A stretch of DNA of 64,000 bases from Gardnerella vaginalis (GTDB taxonomy: Bacteria > Actinomycetota > Actinomycetes > Actinomycetales > Bifidobacteriaceae): positions 1 through 64,000 of the forward strand of contig CAMPUL010000003.1 of assembly GCA_946997215.1 (NCBI GenBank). The letters run 5' to 3'. Under the pieces are notes generated by a model. That model ran no database searches. It was not told where the DNA came from and worked only from the letters and a program-made list of their open reading frames with translations. Shown piece after piece: positions 46,361 to 57,100 of the stretch. Position 1 is the stretch's first letter; each line of letters opens with the position of its first letter. Both the position numbers and the translations under genes were made by a program.

Positions 46361-46973
46361 CGAGAATCTCCAAAATATCGTCAACTTGCCGAAGAATACC
46401 AAATTGTTTGGCATATTCGCGCAATCTATGTACGTTTTTATTAGGATTCCTCACATACGCACGCAAAGCCTTACCAAATATCTCTGAATCCTGACACCTA
46501 CGATTTCTAACCAAATCGCAGATAGTGCGCTCCATATCACAAGACATCACATAATTACCAATAATTGTGCGCACCCTTGTAACGCCAATTTTATACCATT
46601 CTTTCCTAATTTGATGCACTTCAACATCATTTTTTATACGCCATGCGTTATAACCCTGGCATACCGTAACTTCGTTTATAAACGGCATGCGATCTGTAAG
46701 ATTATGCAAATACAAAGCAGTTTGGTAAGAGTATATGCAAGCTTTATTGCGAAGTTGGAAAAAATAAAGTTCATCGTAATTATTTGAATTGCTATCAAAA
46801 TACACACCGCGCGCAACTCTTTCCAAATCATTATTTTTGACCATGCTAGTTAGATACCAAGAGTCAATTCCTGCAGAAGAAATTTCTTTTGCAGTGACAA
46901 TACCGTTATTTTTCCTAACTATTTCTTTAATCGAACTAATATTCGTTCTCTTTTGATTCGCTGTTACTTTCAC
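46353..46973 (-). CDS. AbiEi-type antitoxin / transcriptional regulator
   Basis: A 206-residue protein of the AbiEi family: an N-terminal winged helix-turn-helix (about 12-60; IVTAKEISSAGIDSWYLTSMVKNNDLERVARGVY) and a C-terminal antitoxin domain with MSCDMERTICDLVRNR (about 143-158). It neutralises AbiEii and usually represses its own promoter by binding inverted repeats. Start is GTG with no strong ribosome site. The gene overlaps abiEii by 8 bp. Upstream, 46974-47249 holds only the HAD-gene terminator and AT-rich sequence. Confidence 0.9.
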   Translation of the reverse strand: MKVTANQKRTNISSIKEIVRKNNGIVTAKEISSAGIDSWYLTSMVKNNDLERVARGVYFDSNSNNYDELYFFQLRNKACIYSYQTALYLHNLTDRMPFINEVTVCQGYNAWRIKNDVEVHQIRKEWYKIGVTRVRTIIGNYVMSCDMERTICDLVRNRRCQDSEIFGKALRAYVRNPNKNVHRLREYAKQFGILRQVDDILEILDE

Positions 46974-47022
46974 TGATGCATACCAACCTATTAAAAAATT
47001 ATCATTTTATAGATAACAAACA

Positions 47023-47080
47023 CTTATAAAAAACTTGCTTTTGTGCTTTATTATTATATAAATAAAGCACAATTGCAAGT
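47023..47080 (-). terminator. Terminator of the HAD gene; right copy of the boundary repeat
   Basis: ACTTGCTTTTGTGCTTTATT (47033-47052) faces AATAAAGCACAATTGCAAGT (47061-47080), a long nearly perfect stem, and the minus strand ends in a T run. Its left arm repeats the abiE terminator at 45338-45364, differing mainly by three A. Confidence 0.85.
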
Positions 47081-47233
47081 AAATACAGCTAAAAAGTTAC
47101 ATATAGGTGATTATTTAGGACTGAAAAACGTAAAAAATAACAAATGTTTATAAGTCAAGTATTGACACTGTTGACAAACATTGACAAATTCAAATAACTA
47201 TTGATAAATATTTACAAATGTTGAGGCAACTAT

Positions 47234-47268
47234 AGTGTGAATAGTTTTATTACAGTGTGAATAGTTTT
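47234..47268. repeat. 20-bp-period repeat around the HAD-gene stop codon
   Basis: AGTGTGAATAGTTTT at 47234-47248 and 47254-47268. The minus-strand stop codon (47250-47252) lies within the repeat unit. Confidence 0.85.
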
Positions 47269-47930
47269 GCAAATACACAATCGACTCTTTGCGCAGTTTT
47301 TAAGCTACGCAAATCAGATTCAACAAAAACAGTAGAAGACGCACTCAAACCATTTTTGCTCAAAAAATCCCGATAAATCATAATATTCGGTTTGCGCAAA
47401 TGAGACTCGCAAGATGCACTAACGCCATTTATCTCGCCAAGTATTGGGCAAGTTTCGCGCGCGCAATCAATCCACTCTTGCGAAGCATTTCCCAGCGCCC
47501 AAACGCGCACACCTTTTGCAATCAAATCGCGAGCAAAAGAGGCAAAACGCGCTCGCTCCCCTAAAAATCCGCGTGAAAAATTCTTAAAATACAAGCGATA
47601 AAGCCATGTTACGGCAGGTCCGTGATGCTCGCTAAACGATTCAAGCGCGCGCTTACTGCTCCACGCTGCTTCTCGCAAAGCTTCGTGAAACTCAAAACCC
47701 CATTCTGGTTCGTAGCTAAACAGAACTTCGCCAATATAATCTGGGTAATCTGAGCCCAACGTGCGCCGCGAATCCCAATCAACAAGAAGATGCAAGTCAA
47801 AAACAACATCTGTTATGCCGTTTTCAACAATTTTTTGCGCGCATAAATCGCAATAAGCGTCACTATTCTTGCAATCGTCACTATTCTTAAAATCATTGCG
47901 ATTAGGCAAAAAATCTTCTGTACAAACCAT
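47250..47930 (-). CDS. HAD-superfamily hydrolase (IA type, YihX-like)
   Basis: A 226-residue HAD phosphatase. The nucleophile Asp lies in VVFDLHLLVDWD (about 40-51), with His where most relatives have Gly; motif II is seen in VWALGNASQEW, the Lys in the CESHLRKPNIMIY stretch and acidic motif IV in VFVESDLRSL. Substrate unknown. I take ATG 47930 (TAGGAT upstream); the frame is open 14 codons earlier into sufT. It is the last gene of the sufS-sufU-sufT run, 13 bp after sufT. Confidence 0.8.
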   Translation of the reverse strand: MVCTEDFLPNRNDFKNSDDCKNSDAYCDLCAQKIVENGITDVVFDLHLLVDWDSRRTLGSDYPDYIGEVLFSYEPEWGFEFHEALREAAWSSKRALESFSEHHGPAVTWLYRLYFKNFSRGFLGERARFASFARDLIAKGVRVWALGNASQEWIDCARETCPILGEINGVSASCESHLRKPNIMIYRDFLSKNGLSASSTVFVESDLRSLKTAQRVDCVFAKLFTL

Positions 47931-47943
47931 TAAAAATCCTAAA

Positions 47944-48417
47944 TTATTCGGTTGGCGAAATTCCGCCAACATAGGATGAAATTCCAGAAGCGCCAGGAGC
48001 TACAGAAGAACCAGAAGAACCAACGCCAGAAACCCCAGCCCCAAAGCTAGCAGGCAAATTGTTCAAATTATAGCCAAGCGCCTCAAGCTGCGCGCGCCCA
48101 TCTTCCGTAATATTTTCAACACTCCAACGCGGCTTCCAAGTCCAATCAATCCTAAATTCGTCTACAAGTCCAACCAGCGCACTCGCACACTCGTCTTCAA
48201 TCAAATCTGTAAGCGGGCAAGCAGGTGTTGTAAGCGTCATAGTAAGAATTGCACGCCCAAGCTCATCAATCTCAATCCCGTAAACTAACCCCAAGTCAAC
48301 AACATCAATACCAAGCTCTGGGTCCACAACATTGTGCAAAGCCTCTTGAATATCTTCCTCAGTTACGCGCCCAATATTGTTTGCGCTAAGAGTTGATTCT
48401 GCTTGATTTTCTGCCAT
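47944..48417 (-). CDS. sufT: SufT/MIP18-family iron-sulfur assembly factor
   Basis: A 157-residue DUF59 (MIP18/PaaD) protein that helps insert Fe-S clusters. The domain (about 17-115) shows ALHNVVDPELGIDVVDLGLVYGI and the conserved Cys in LTTPACPLTDLIEDE (about 68). The last 40 residues are a Gly/Ser-rich tail not found in the core family. Downstream of sufS and sufU in the same orientation, with SD AAGGAA. Confidence 0.9.
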   Translation of the reverse strand: MAENQAESTLSANNIGRVTEEDIQEALHNVVDPELGIDVVDLGLVYGIEIDELGRAILTMTLTTPACPLTDLIEDECASALVGLVDEFRIDWTWKPRWSVENITEDGRAQLEALGYNLNNLPASFGAGVSGVGSSGSSVAPGASGISSYVGGISPTE

Positions 48418-48430
48418 CTTGTTCCTTATT

Positions 48431-48501
48431 TTTAAGTGTTACAACGCGATTTTTTTAAGTGTTACAACGCGATTTTATAAAGCTACATACGATTTTATAA
48501 A
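48431..48501. repeat. Nested direct repeats spanning the sufU stop codon
   Basis: TTTAAGTGTTACAACGCGAT plus TTT at 48431-48453 repeats exactly at 48454-48476 (23 bp). A second repeat, CGATTTTATAAA, occurs at 48470-48481 and 48490-48501, the last copy containing the sufU stop codon (48495-48497). Confidence 0.88.
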
Positions 48502-49154
48502 TCCTCAATAGCCTTTGCAATACCGTCTTTTAAGCCTTCCCACGCAAGCAACGCGCACTTGATTCGCATTGGATATTTAGAAACGCCTTGAAAAACCATC
48601 GCATCTTCCAACTCATCTTCGTCTTGCTCGCTTTTTAACCCCGCTCCCCTAGATTCCATAAGCTTGTGGAAAAGAGCGGCCAATCGCAAGGCATCCGCAA
48701 CGGTTTTCCCCTCAACCAAATCAACCATAATCGAAAGACTCGCTTGCGAGATTGAGCAACCGTGGCCATCCCACTTAATACTTTTAATAAGCGCATTGCT
48801 TGAATTGTCAGCATTTTTAGCAAGTTCCACATGCATTGTAACCTCATCTCCACAAGTTGGGTTAAATTGATGAGATTCGCCAAATGCGTAACCTTTATTA
48901 GCTTCTACAGCACAATTTTCGTGATGATTTGTAATTGTTATATTAGAATCGTTTTTAAACTCATCGGTTGCTGGCGATTTATCCGAAACCTCCTCAACTT
49001 TCTCTTCCTGCATCTCTGCCTTAGAAAGGCTCTCTGTGCTTAAAAAATGTGTTTTTCCGTGCGGATTTCTAGCAGCATCTAAAATCACTTCTTGATACAT
49101 GCTTTCCAAGCCGCTACTTGCACCGTTAGCGTCATCAAAACCCATATCAAACAT
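48495..49154 (-). CDS. sufU: SufU iron-sulfur scaffold / sulfurtransferase
   Basis: Zinc-dependent partner that accepts sulfur from SufS. 219 residues from ATG 49154 (AAGGAGAG 3 bases upstream). The three zinc/active-site Cys lie in NPTCGDEV, GHGCSIS and RIKCALLAWEGL. About 60 acidic, low-complexity residues are inserted between the N-terminal LDAARNPHGK and NPTCGD, where relatives have about a dozen. Frames open 86 codons further upstream inside sufS are rejected. Confidence 0.92.
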   Translation of the reverse strand: MFDMGFDDANGASSGLESMYQEVILDAARNPHGKTHFLSTESLSKAEMQEEKVEEVSDKSPATDEFKNDSNITITNHHENCAVEANKGYAFGESHQFNPTCGDEVTMHVELAKNADNSSNALIKSIKWDGHGCSISQASLSIMVDLVEGKTVADALRLAALFHKLMESRGAGLKSEQDEDELEDAMVFQGVSKYPMRIKCALLAWEGLKDGIAKAIEDL

Positions 49155-49182
49155 ACTCTCTCCTTGCATTAAAATATTACGA

Positions 49183-50529
49183 CTATGCACCAAAATATGC
49201 GCGAACATGGGAAACAGCTTCCACAAGCGCGCGAGCTTCTTCGATTGTGTTATAAACTCCAACAGATGCGCGATTCGAAGCGTACACGCCAAAATGGCGA
49301 TGAATCGGCTGAGCGCAATGATGCCCAACGCGAATCGCAATTCCTTGCGCATCCAAAAACTGGCCAACGTCATGCGGATGCACGCCTTCAACTTCAAAAG
49401 AAACCGTTGCAATGCGGTTGCTTAAATCAAGTGGTCCAAGCACGCGAACACCTGGAACATCTTGCAATTTAAGCAATTCTGCAGCAAGTTCCTGCTCGTG
49501 CTGTGCAACTCGATTCATGCCCAACTCGCGAAGCCAATCCGCAGCAACTCCTGCAGCGACCATTTGCGCAACTGGCTGAGTTCCTGCCTCAAATCGGTAA
49601 GGCGCTTCCATATATTGCGCTGGCTTATTAAGCCACGCAAGCTCCACCATAGACCCCCCAAAATTAGCAGGCGGAAGAGCGTTCAAAAGATTGCGGCGGC
49701 CATACAAAAACCCAACACCCGTAGGACCATACATTTTATGAGCACTAAACGCTGCAAAATCAACGTCTAACGCGTGAAAATCAACTGGAATATGCGGCAC
49801 AGACTGGCACGCGTCAAGAACAAAAATCGCACCAACCTTGTGCGCACGCTTGCAAATCGGCGAAACATCCGTGATCGCGCCAGTAACGTTGCTAATATGC
49901 GTAACTGCAACGATTCTAGTGCGCTCATCAATAACAGTGCTCAAATAATCCGCGTCCGCGCGCACGCGCCCATCTTCAGTTACATCAATCCATCGAAGCT
50001 CCGCACCCGATCGAATCGCAAGCTCTTGGAATGGCAATAAAACGGAATGATGCTCTGCGCGAGAAACAACAATATTATCTCCCTCATTAATCACAAAATG
50101 CTGGCGCAAAGTTAAGTTATCTTCCGCAAAACCAGAGCGATTTAGCTTAGCGTTAATAGTGGCGTTTCCAATAGAAGTGGCAAGAAGATTCAACGCGCCT
50201 GTAGCGCCAGGCGTAACAATAATCTCTTCGCTGCCTTCCTTGCTACAAGCTCCAACGAGTTTTGCAACCTTTGCGCGCGCTTCTTCAAACGCAACTGTGC
50301 TAAGCGCTGCCAACTCGTGCGCTCCTCTATGCACGCCAGCATTAATCGTTTTATAAAACTCGCTTTCGGCATTAATTACAACTTTCGGCTTTTGAGAAGT
50401 TGCTGCAGAATCCAAGTAAATCAAGGGTTTTGAATGTACTTTGCGACTTAAAATCGGAAATTGAGACCGTAAATCTTCAAAATCGCGCATTAGCGCAAAG
50501 TCTGTATCAAGATTTTTATGATTCAACAT
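49183..50529 (-). CDS. sufS: Cysteine desulfurase SufS
   Basis: A 448-residue PLP enzyme that takes sulfur from cysteine for Fe-S clusters. The PLP-binding region AAFSAHKMYGPTGVGFLYG (about 246-264) has the Schiff-base Lys; SRAEHHSVLLPFQ and HISNVTGAI are present; the active-site Cys lies in VGHHCAQPIHR (about 400). First gene of the sufS-sufU-sufT-HAD run. The SufBCD scaffold genes that usually precede sufS are not here; upstream is ldh. Confidence 0.95.
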   Translation of the reverse strand: MLNHKNLDTDFALMRDFEDLRSQFPILSRKVHSKPLIYLDSAATSQKPKVVINAESEFYKTINAGVHRGAHELAALSTVAFEEARAKVAKLVGACSKEGSEEIIVTPGATGALNLLATSIGNATINAKLNRSGFAEDNLTLRQHFVINEGDNIVVSRAEHHSVLLPFQELAIRSGAELRWIDVTEDGRVRADADYLSTVIDERTRIVAVTHISNVTGAITDVSPICKRAHKVGAIFVLDACQSVPHIPVDFHALDVDFAAFSAHKMYGPTGVGFLYGRRNLLNALPPANFGGSMVELAWLNKPAQYMEAPYRFEAGTQPVAQMVAAGVAADWLRELGMNRVAQHEQELAAELLKLQDVPGVRVLGPLDLSNRIATVSFEVEGVHPHDVGQFLDAQGIAIRVGHHCAQPIHRHFGVYASNRASVGVYNTIEEARALVEAVSHVRAYFGA

Positions 50530-50561
50530 TCAAAATCACCTTTTAATCAAATTTATAACTT

Positions 50562-50602
50562 AAAAGCCGCTCCCCCAAAACAATGATTGAAGGAGCGACT
50601 TT
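50562..50602 (-). terminator. Probable terminator of ldh
   Basis: AAAAGCCGCTCC (50562-50573) pairs with GGAGCGACTTT (50592-50602), one G-U. It lies between the ldh stop and the sufS start. Confidence 0.65.
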
Positions 50603-50694
50603 CAAGACTTAAATCTTAGTAATTAGCGCTTTACGAACAGCTAAGCCTAAAAGCATAAAAGCATAAACGCTTAAATCATAAAGCAGAAAGCTAA

Positions 50695-51684
<990 letters not shown>

Positions 51685-51787
51685 TCAACCCTCTAGCTAA
51701 TAAATAACTCAAAATATAAGGGCTGCTCTAATAATAGAGATATATGCATGAACAGTTTTTACTTTAATCACACCTAAGGAGTTTTGC

Positions 51788-53305
51788 TTAAAACGCAATT
51801 TGCATAAGTTTTGCAGCCAAAGAATCTCCAACAAAAGCATCTAATTCTATGCCAGAATCCTTATATTCCACTGATTTTACAATGCCATTTTCCCTAACTT
51901 TAGATAGCAAAGATCCAGAATAATCACTATAAGGAAGCCTAACTTTAACATGAACATGTGGTGAAGGTAACAAATTTTCTATGCGCGTTCTTAAACGGTC
52001 AATATTTGTTCCACTTGCAGCAGACACAATTAAAGAATCAGGGTACAACGATTGCAAGCGCAAACGCATTGGCTCTTGCATAACATCCGACTTATTAAAC
52101 GCAATAATTTGCGCAATATCTTCCACACCGTCAATTTGAGCTAAAACCTCGTTAACTGCCTCAATTTGAGAAACAGGGTCTGGGTGAGAACCGTCAACAA
52201 CGTGCAAAATAACGTCTGCTTGGCCAACTTCTTCCAAAGTGGACTTAAACGCTTCTACTAGCTGAGTTGGCAGCCTTCGCACAAAACCAACCGTGTCTAC
52301 AAGCGTATAAGCGCGACCATCTTTAGTTAAAGACTTTCGAACAGCAGTATCCAAAGTAGCAAAAAGCGCATTTTCTACAAGCTCCTTAGAGCCAGTAAGC
52401 CTATTTATAATCGAAGATTTTCCAGCATTTGTATACCCTACTACTGCAACAGTTGGAATATCTTGACGACGCCTAGATCCACGCTTTGTCTCGCGAGTCG
52501 GTGCCATTAACGCAATGTCGTGACGCAATTTTGAAATTCGATTCCTAATTGCGCGCCTATCCATCTCGATTTTTGTTTCGCCAGGGCCTCTAGAGCCTAT
52601 TCCTGCGTCTCCTGCAGCGCGACCGCCAGCCTGCCTAGAAAGAGCAGCACCCCAACCTCTAAGTCGCGGAAGCATGTATTGAAGCTGAGCAAGCTCGACT
52701 TGTGCCTTTCCCTCCCTGCTTGTTGCATGTTGAGCGAAAATGTCTAAAATAACAGCCGTTCTGTCTACAACCTTGACTTTAGTGGCATCTTCCAAAGCTC
52801 TTCTCTGACTTGGTGGAAGATCGTCGTCTACAACAATCGTATCCGCATCATTTTGCGCCACAACCGCCGCAAGTTCACGCGCTTTTCCGGAACCAACATA
52901 CGTTGCTGCATCTGGCCTATATCTTTGTTGCAACATGCCGTCACACACTACTGCTCCAGCGGTTTTAGCAAGAGCGGCCAACTCTCTAAGAGACTCTTCT
53001 GCTTGGCTTAAAGTTCCGCGAGCGCTAGACCACACGCCTACTAAAACAACGCGTTCCAGCCTTAGTTTTCTGTATTCTACTTCGGTTACGTCTTGTAATT
53101 CTCCAAGGCCAGCAACTCGTTTTAAGGCGTTTCTTGATTCGCGCTCTTGCCAAGCTTCATCGTTGCTTTCTAGGCTTGATCCAGCGTTTGCATTGTCTAG
53201 CAGAACTTCACTATGACCTGAAAGAACGTCTTTATGCTCATTTTTATACTCAGGCATATTATTATCACCACTTGCCAAATCGCTGTTTGCTAAAGTATCT
53301 ACCAA
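51788..53305 (-). CDS. hflX: Ribosome-associated GTPase HflX
   Basis: A 505-residue GTPase that rescues or disassembles stalled ribosomes. The N-terminal HflX domain (about 80-210; RRALEDATKVKVVDRTAVILDIF and QLQYMLPRLRG) is followed by the G domain: G1 GYTNAGKSS (about 289), G3 DTVGF (about 337) and G4 NKSD (about 405). A polar 75-residue N-terminal extension is extra. Start is TTG with AAAGGGC upstream. Diverges from the methyltransferase gene. Confidence 0.95.
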   Translation of the reverse strand: MVDTLANSDLASGDNNMPEYKNEHKDVLSGHSEVLLDNANAGSSLESNDEAWQERESRNALKRVAGLGELQDVTEVEYRKLRLERVVLVGVWSSARGTLSQAEESLRELAALAKTAGAVVCDGMLQQRYRPDAATYVGSGKARELAAVVAQNDADTIVVDDDLPPSQRRALEDATKVKVVDRTAVILDIFAQHATSREGKAQVELAQLQYMLPRLRGWGAALSRQAGGRAAGDAGIGSRGPGETKIEMDRRAIRNRISKLRHDIALMAPTRETKRGSRRRQDIPTVAVVGYTNAGKSSIINRLTGSKELVENALFATLDTAVRKSLTKDGRAYTLVDTVGFVRRLPTQLVEAFKSTLEEVGQADVILHVVDGSHPDPVSQIEAVNEVLAQIDGVEDIAQIIAFNKSDVMQEPMRLRLQSLYPDSLIVSAASGTNIDRLRTRIENLLPSPHVHVKVRLPYSDYSGSLLSKVRENGIVKSVEYKDSGIELDAFVGDSLAAKLMQIAF

Positions 53306-53426
53306 AACTATGCCCTTTGCTATTTTGCTTTAACTACTAACGCTAAATCCCTTGTTAATACACGATTTACAACGTTTGTTTTATTATTGTGAATCTAGAA
53401 GACATAATTTTTAACGCAACACTAAA

Positions 53427-54167
53427 ATGGCTATTAACACTTTTAATAAAACTAAAAAGACGAGCAGCATTAATGCTACTAAAACAAACAAGAATACTAA
53501 AGAATCTAAAACTAGCGGCGAACAGTATTTTTCCGCTAATCCAAATTCTTTAGACTTAAGACGGACTTTGCAAGTTGATTTGCGCGGTCACAAAGTTAGC
53601 GTGCAAGTTTCTAACGGAGTTTTTAGCTCTTCTAAACTTGATTTAGGAACTGCAGTTCTTCTTAAGCACGCTCCACAACCCCCAGAAAATGGGCGATTTT
53701 TCGATATCGGTTGCGGATGGGGCGCTATTAGTTTGGCTTTAGGTTTTGAATCCCCTAATGCGCAAATTTACGCAGTAGATGTTAACGAGCGCGCTCTAGA
53801 ACTTACTAATATTAATGCAAAAAATGCTGGATTAAATAACATTCACACTTATCTTGTAGAAGATGCGCTAAAAGAACTAAAAGAAAATGCGCTACATGAA
53901 AATACACAAAGCGAGGACGCACAAAAAAACATTGATCTTATTTGGTCAAATCCTCCAATCCGCGTTGGAAAAGACGTTTTGCACAATATTTTGCTAACAT
54001 GGCTTCCTCGATTAAAAGTTGGTGGAGCTGCTTATTTGGTTGTTCAAAAAAATCTTGGTTCCGACTCCTTAATCCCTTGGCTTTCTAAAAATCTTGGTGA
54101 AGATTTTAGCGTTGAAAAATACGCAAGTTCTAAGGGATACAGGATTATAGAAGTCTTAAGAAAATAG
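53427..54167 (+). CDS. RsmC-like class I methyltransferase
   Basis: A 246-residue SAM-dependent methyltransferase. Motif I FDIGCGWGAISLAL (about 92-105), acidic AVDVNERAL, and the catalytic NPPIRVG (about 175-181) of N-methylating (exocyclic amine) enzymes. The arrangement matches the C-terminal half of RsmC (16S rRNA G1207), so rRNA is the probable substrate. The first 30 residues are Lys/Thr/Asn-rich. 28 bp upstream of hrpA, probably co-transcribed. Confidence 0.88.
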   Translation: MAINTFNKTKKTSSINATKTNKNTKESKTSGEQYFSANPNSLDLRRTLQVDLRGHKVSVQVSNGVFSSSKLDLGTAVLLKHAPQPPENGRFFDIGCGWGAISLALGFESPNAQIYAVDVNERALELTNINAKNAGLNNIHTYLVEDALKELKENALHENTQSEDAQKNIDLIWSNPPIRVGKDVLHNILLTWLPRLKVGGAAYLVVQKNLGSDSLIPWLSKNLGEDFSVEKYASSKGYRIIEVLRK

Positions 54168-54195
54168 GATTTAGCAAGATTTAACAGGATTGAAT

Positions 54196-57100
54196 ATGAA
54201 CTTTGACTATCCTAGTGAACTGCCGATTTGTTCTGCACACGATCAGATTATTGAAGCTATTAAAGAGTCGCAGATTATAATCGTATCTGGTCAAACTGGT
54301 TCTGGCAAAACCACTCAAATCCCAAAAATGGCTTTGGAACTTGGCAGAGGCGGTCGCGGAAAGCAAATTGTTCACACGCAACCTCGCAGGCTTGCTGCGC
54401 GCACAGTTGCCGAGCGAATCGCAAGCGAAATGGGTGTTAAGCTTGGCGAAGAAATCGGCTACCAAGTGCGTTTTAACGACGAAAGCTCATCTAAAACAAA
54501 GCTTCGCATAGTTACAGACGGTATTCTACTTGCTCAAATTCAGCGCGATCCACTTCTTACGCGCTACGACACGATTATTATTGACGAAGCTCACGAGCGC
54601 AGCCTAAACATTGATTTTTTGCTTGGATATTTAACAACTCTTTTGCCAAAGCGCAAAGACTTAAAGCTTATTATTACTTCTGCAACAATCGATTCTGCAA
54701 AGTTCAAAGACCATTTTGAGCAAGCTTTACACATTAAAGTTCCTGTTATAGAGGTTTCCGGGCGAACATACCCCGTGCGCGTACTTTACGAGCCGCTTGG
54801 AAGCGCGCCTTCGCTTATGAAGCATGTTCCAGGTTTTGCCGATATTGCTATGGACGATGAAAGCGTTGCGCAAAGCCAAAGTCTTTCTAGTTTTTCGCAA
54901 AGCGGAGATATTTGCGATGAAGACATTGCTTCTGCTGTAACTCGCGCATGCGCTCAACTTGTGATTCATTCAAACCACACTCAAGGCGCGCGAGATATTA
55001 TGGTTTTTGCTTCTGGCGAGCGCGATATTCGCGAGTTTGAAGCATCGTTGCGTTCTTATTTCGGTACACGCACAAGCGACATGAATCGCAGTGACGCCAT
55101 TGAGATTGTTCCACTTTTTGCGCGTCTTTCTTCTAAAGACCAGCATCGCGTTTTTGAGCATCACACTCATCAGCGTATTGTAATCGCCACTAATGTTGCA
55201 GAAACTTCTCTTACAGTGCCTGATATTCGCTACGTTGTAGACCCTGGTTTTGCTAGAATTTCGCGCTATTCTAAGTCTGCTAAAGTTCAGCGTCTTCCTA
55301 TAGAACCTATTTCTCAAGCAAGCGCGGATCAGCGCTCTGGCCGTTGTGGGCGAATTGCAGATGGAATTGCTATTCGCTTGTACTCTAGGGAAGATTACGA
55401 TACTCGCCCACGCTTTACCGATCCCGAGATTTTGCGCACTTCACTTGGTGCTGTTGTTTTGCACATGCTTTCTGTTGGAGTTGCTAAAACTGGCGAAGAT
55501 ATAACGAATTTTGGATTTATTGATCCTCCAGATATTAAGGCTGTGAGCGATGGTTTTAACGAGCTTAGTGAGCTTGGCGCAATAAGCAGAAAATCTGGTG
55601 TTATAAGTTTGACTCGCATCGGCCGCGAGCTTAGTCATATTCCAATTGACATTCGTTTAGGCCGCATGATTATTGAAGCTGCGCGCAACACTACGCCTAA
55701 TACTTTAGCTGCGATTCTTGTGATTGTTGCATTTTTGAGTTTGCAAGATCCGCGCGAGCGCCCAGAGGACAAGCGCGACGAAGCAGATAGATTACACAAT
55801 CGTTACGCCGATGAGTTAAGTGACTTTTTAACAGCATTGAATATTTGGGATCGCATATTCCAGGCAGATGGCGAAATCAGCAACAACGCACTAAGGCGAC
55901 TTTGCAAAGAGGAATTTTTCCACTTTTTACGCCTAAAACAGTGGAAAGATTTAGTTAATCAGCTTAAAGATTTATGCAAAGAACTCCATTATAATGTTGG
56001 CGAAGCTCTGCCAATTAAACGCGCGCCTTTGCAAATCCGCCAATTGCCAAACAATCAGCAGGCGGCTCACAGTCTTTGCTGCACTTGGGATTATCAAGGA
56101 ATCCACTCTTCTATGCTTTCTGGCTTGCTTTCTATGATTGGCATGCAAGTTATTCGCGAGCCTAAGGCTTCGGATTTTGCAGGACTTCGAGGAACAGCCA
56201 AAATTCGCGCAATTAAGCGCGCTCAAAAAATGGCAAAAAACGATTATCAAGGCGCTAGAAGCACAAGATTTTCAATCTTCCCATCTTCATCTGTTTCTAA
56301 AGCAACTCCTTCTTGGATTATGTGTACGGAATTGGTTGAAACTTCTAGACTTTGGGCAAGGTATTGCGCGCAAATCGACCCTGCTTGGGCGGAATCTTTA
56401 GCTAAGAATCTTACTCGCGTAACATATTTAGATGCTCATTGGAGCGCAAGCAAAGGTGCGGCAATTGCTCAATCGAAAGTGCTTTTGTACGGCTTGCCTA
56501 TTGTGCAAAATCGCACTGTTCAATGGTCTAAAATCAACCCTTACGAATCTCGAATGTTAATGATTCGTCAAGGCTTAGTCGAAGGAAATGTTCAGCAGCG
56601 TTTTCCATTTAACGATTTTATCTCCTCAAATATTAACGTTTTGAACGATGCCGATAATCAAACAAATCGCACTAGGCAGGCAAGCGAAACTGTAAACGAC
56701 GAGGATTTGTTTACTTTTTACGATAATAAACTTCCTCAAGAAGCTACGACTATTGCAGATTTGGCTAAATGGTGGAAAAATTACAGACTTCAAGATCCGC
56801 ATTTTCTTGATTTTAACCCAGATTGTGTTGAGCGCTTGCAATACGCGAATGACACTGATTTAGCAGACTACCCCGATACTTGGCATACGATTGGAACAGA
56901 CGGCCAGAAAATTAATTTGCGCTTAAGCTACATTTACGATCCGCATAATCCTTTAGATGGCGTAACTGTGCACGTTCCACTTCATGCGCTTTTGCGACTT
57001 AAGCCTCAAGAGTTTACTTGGAATGTGCCAGGCTTATTAGATGAGCTAATTATTGGCATGATTAAGTCTCTTCCTAAGACTTTGCGCGTGCAATTCGTGC

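Noticed and set aside
45338..47080. Insertion sequence or integrative element around abiE
   Set aside because: No transposase, integrase or terminal inverted repeats; only the duplicated terminator marks the ends.
49155..49412. Longer start for sufU, extending into sufS
   Set aside because: The extra 86 residues are an out-of-frame reading of sufS, and the ribosome site AAGGAGAG fits ATG 49154.
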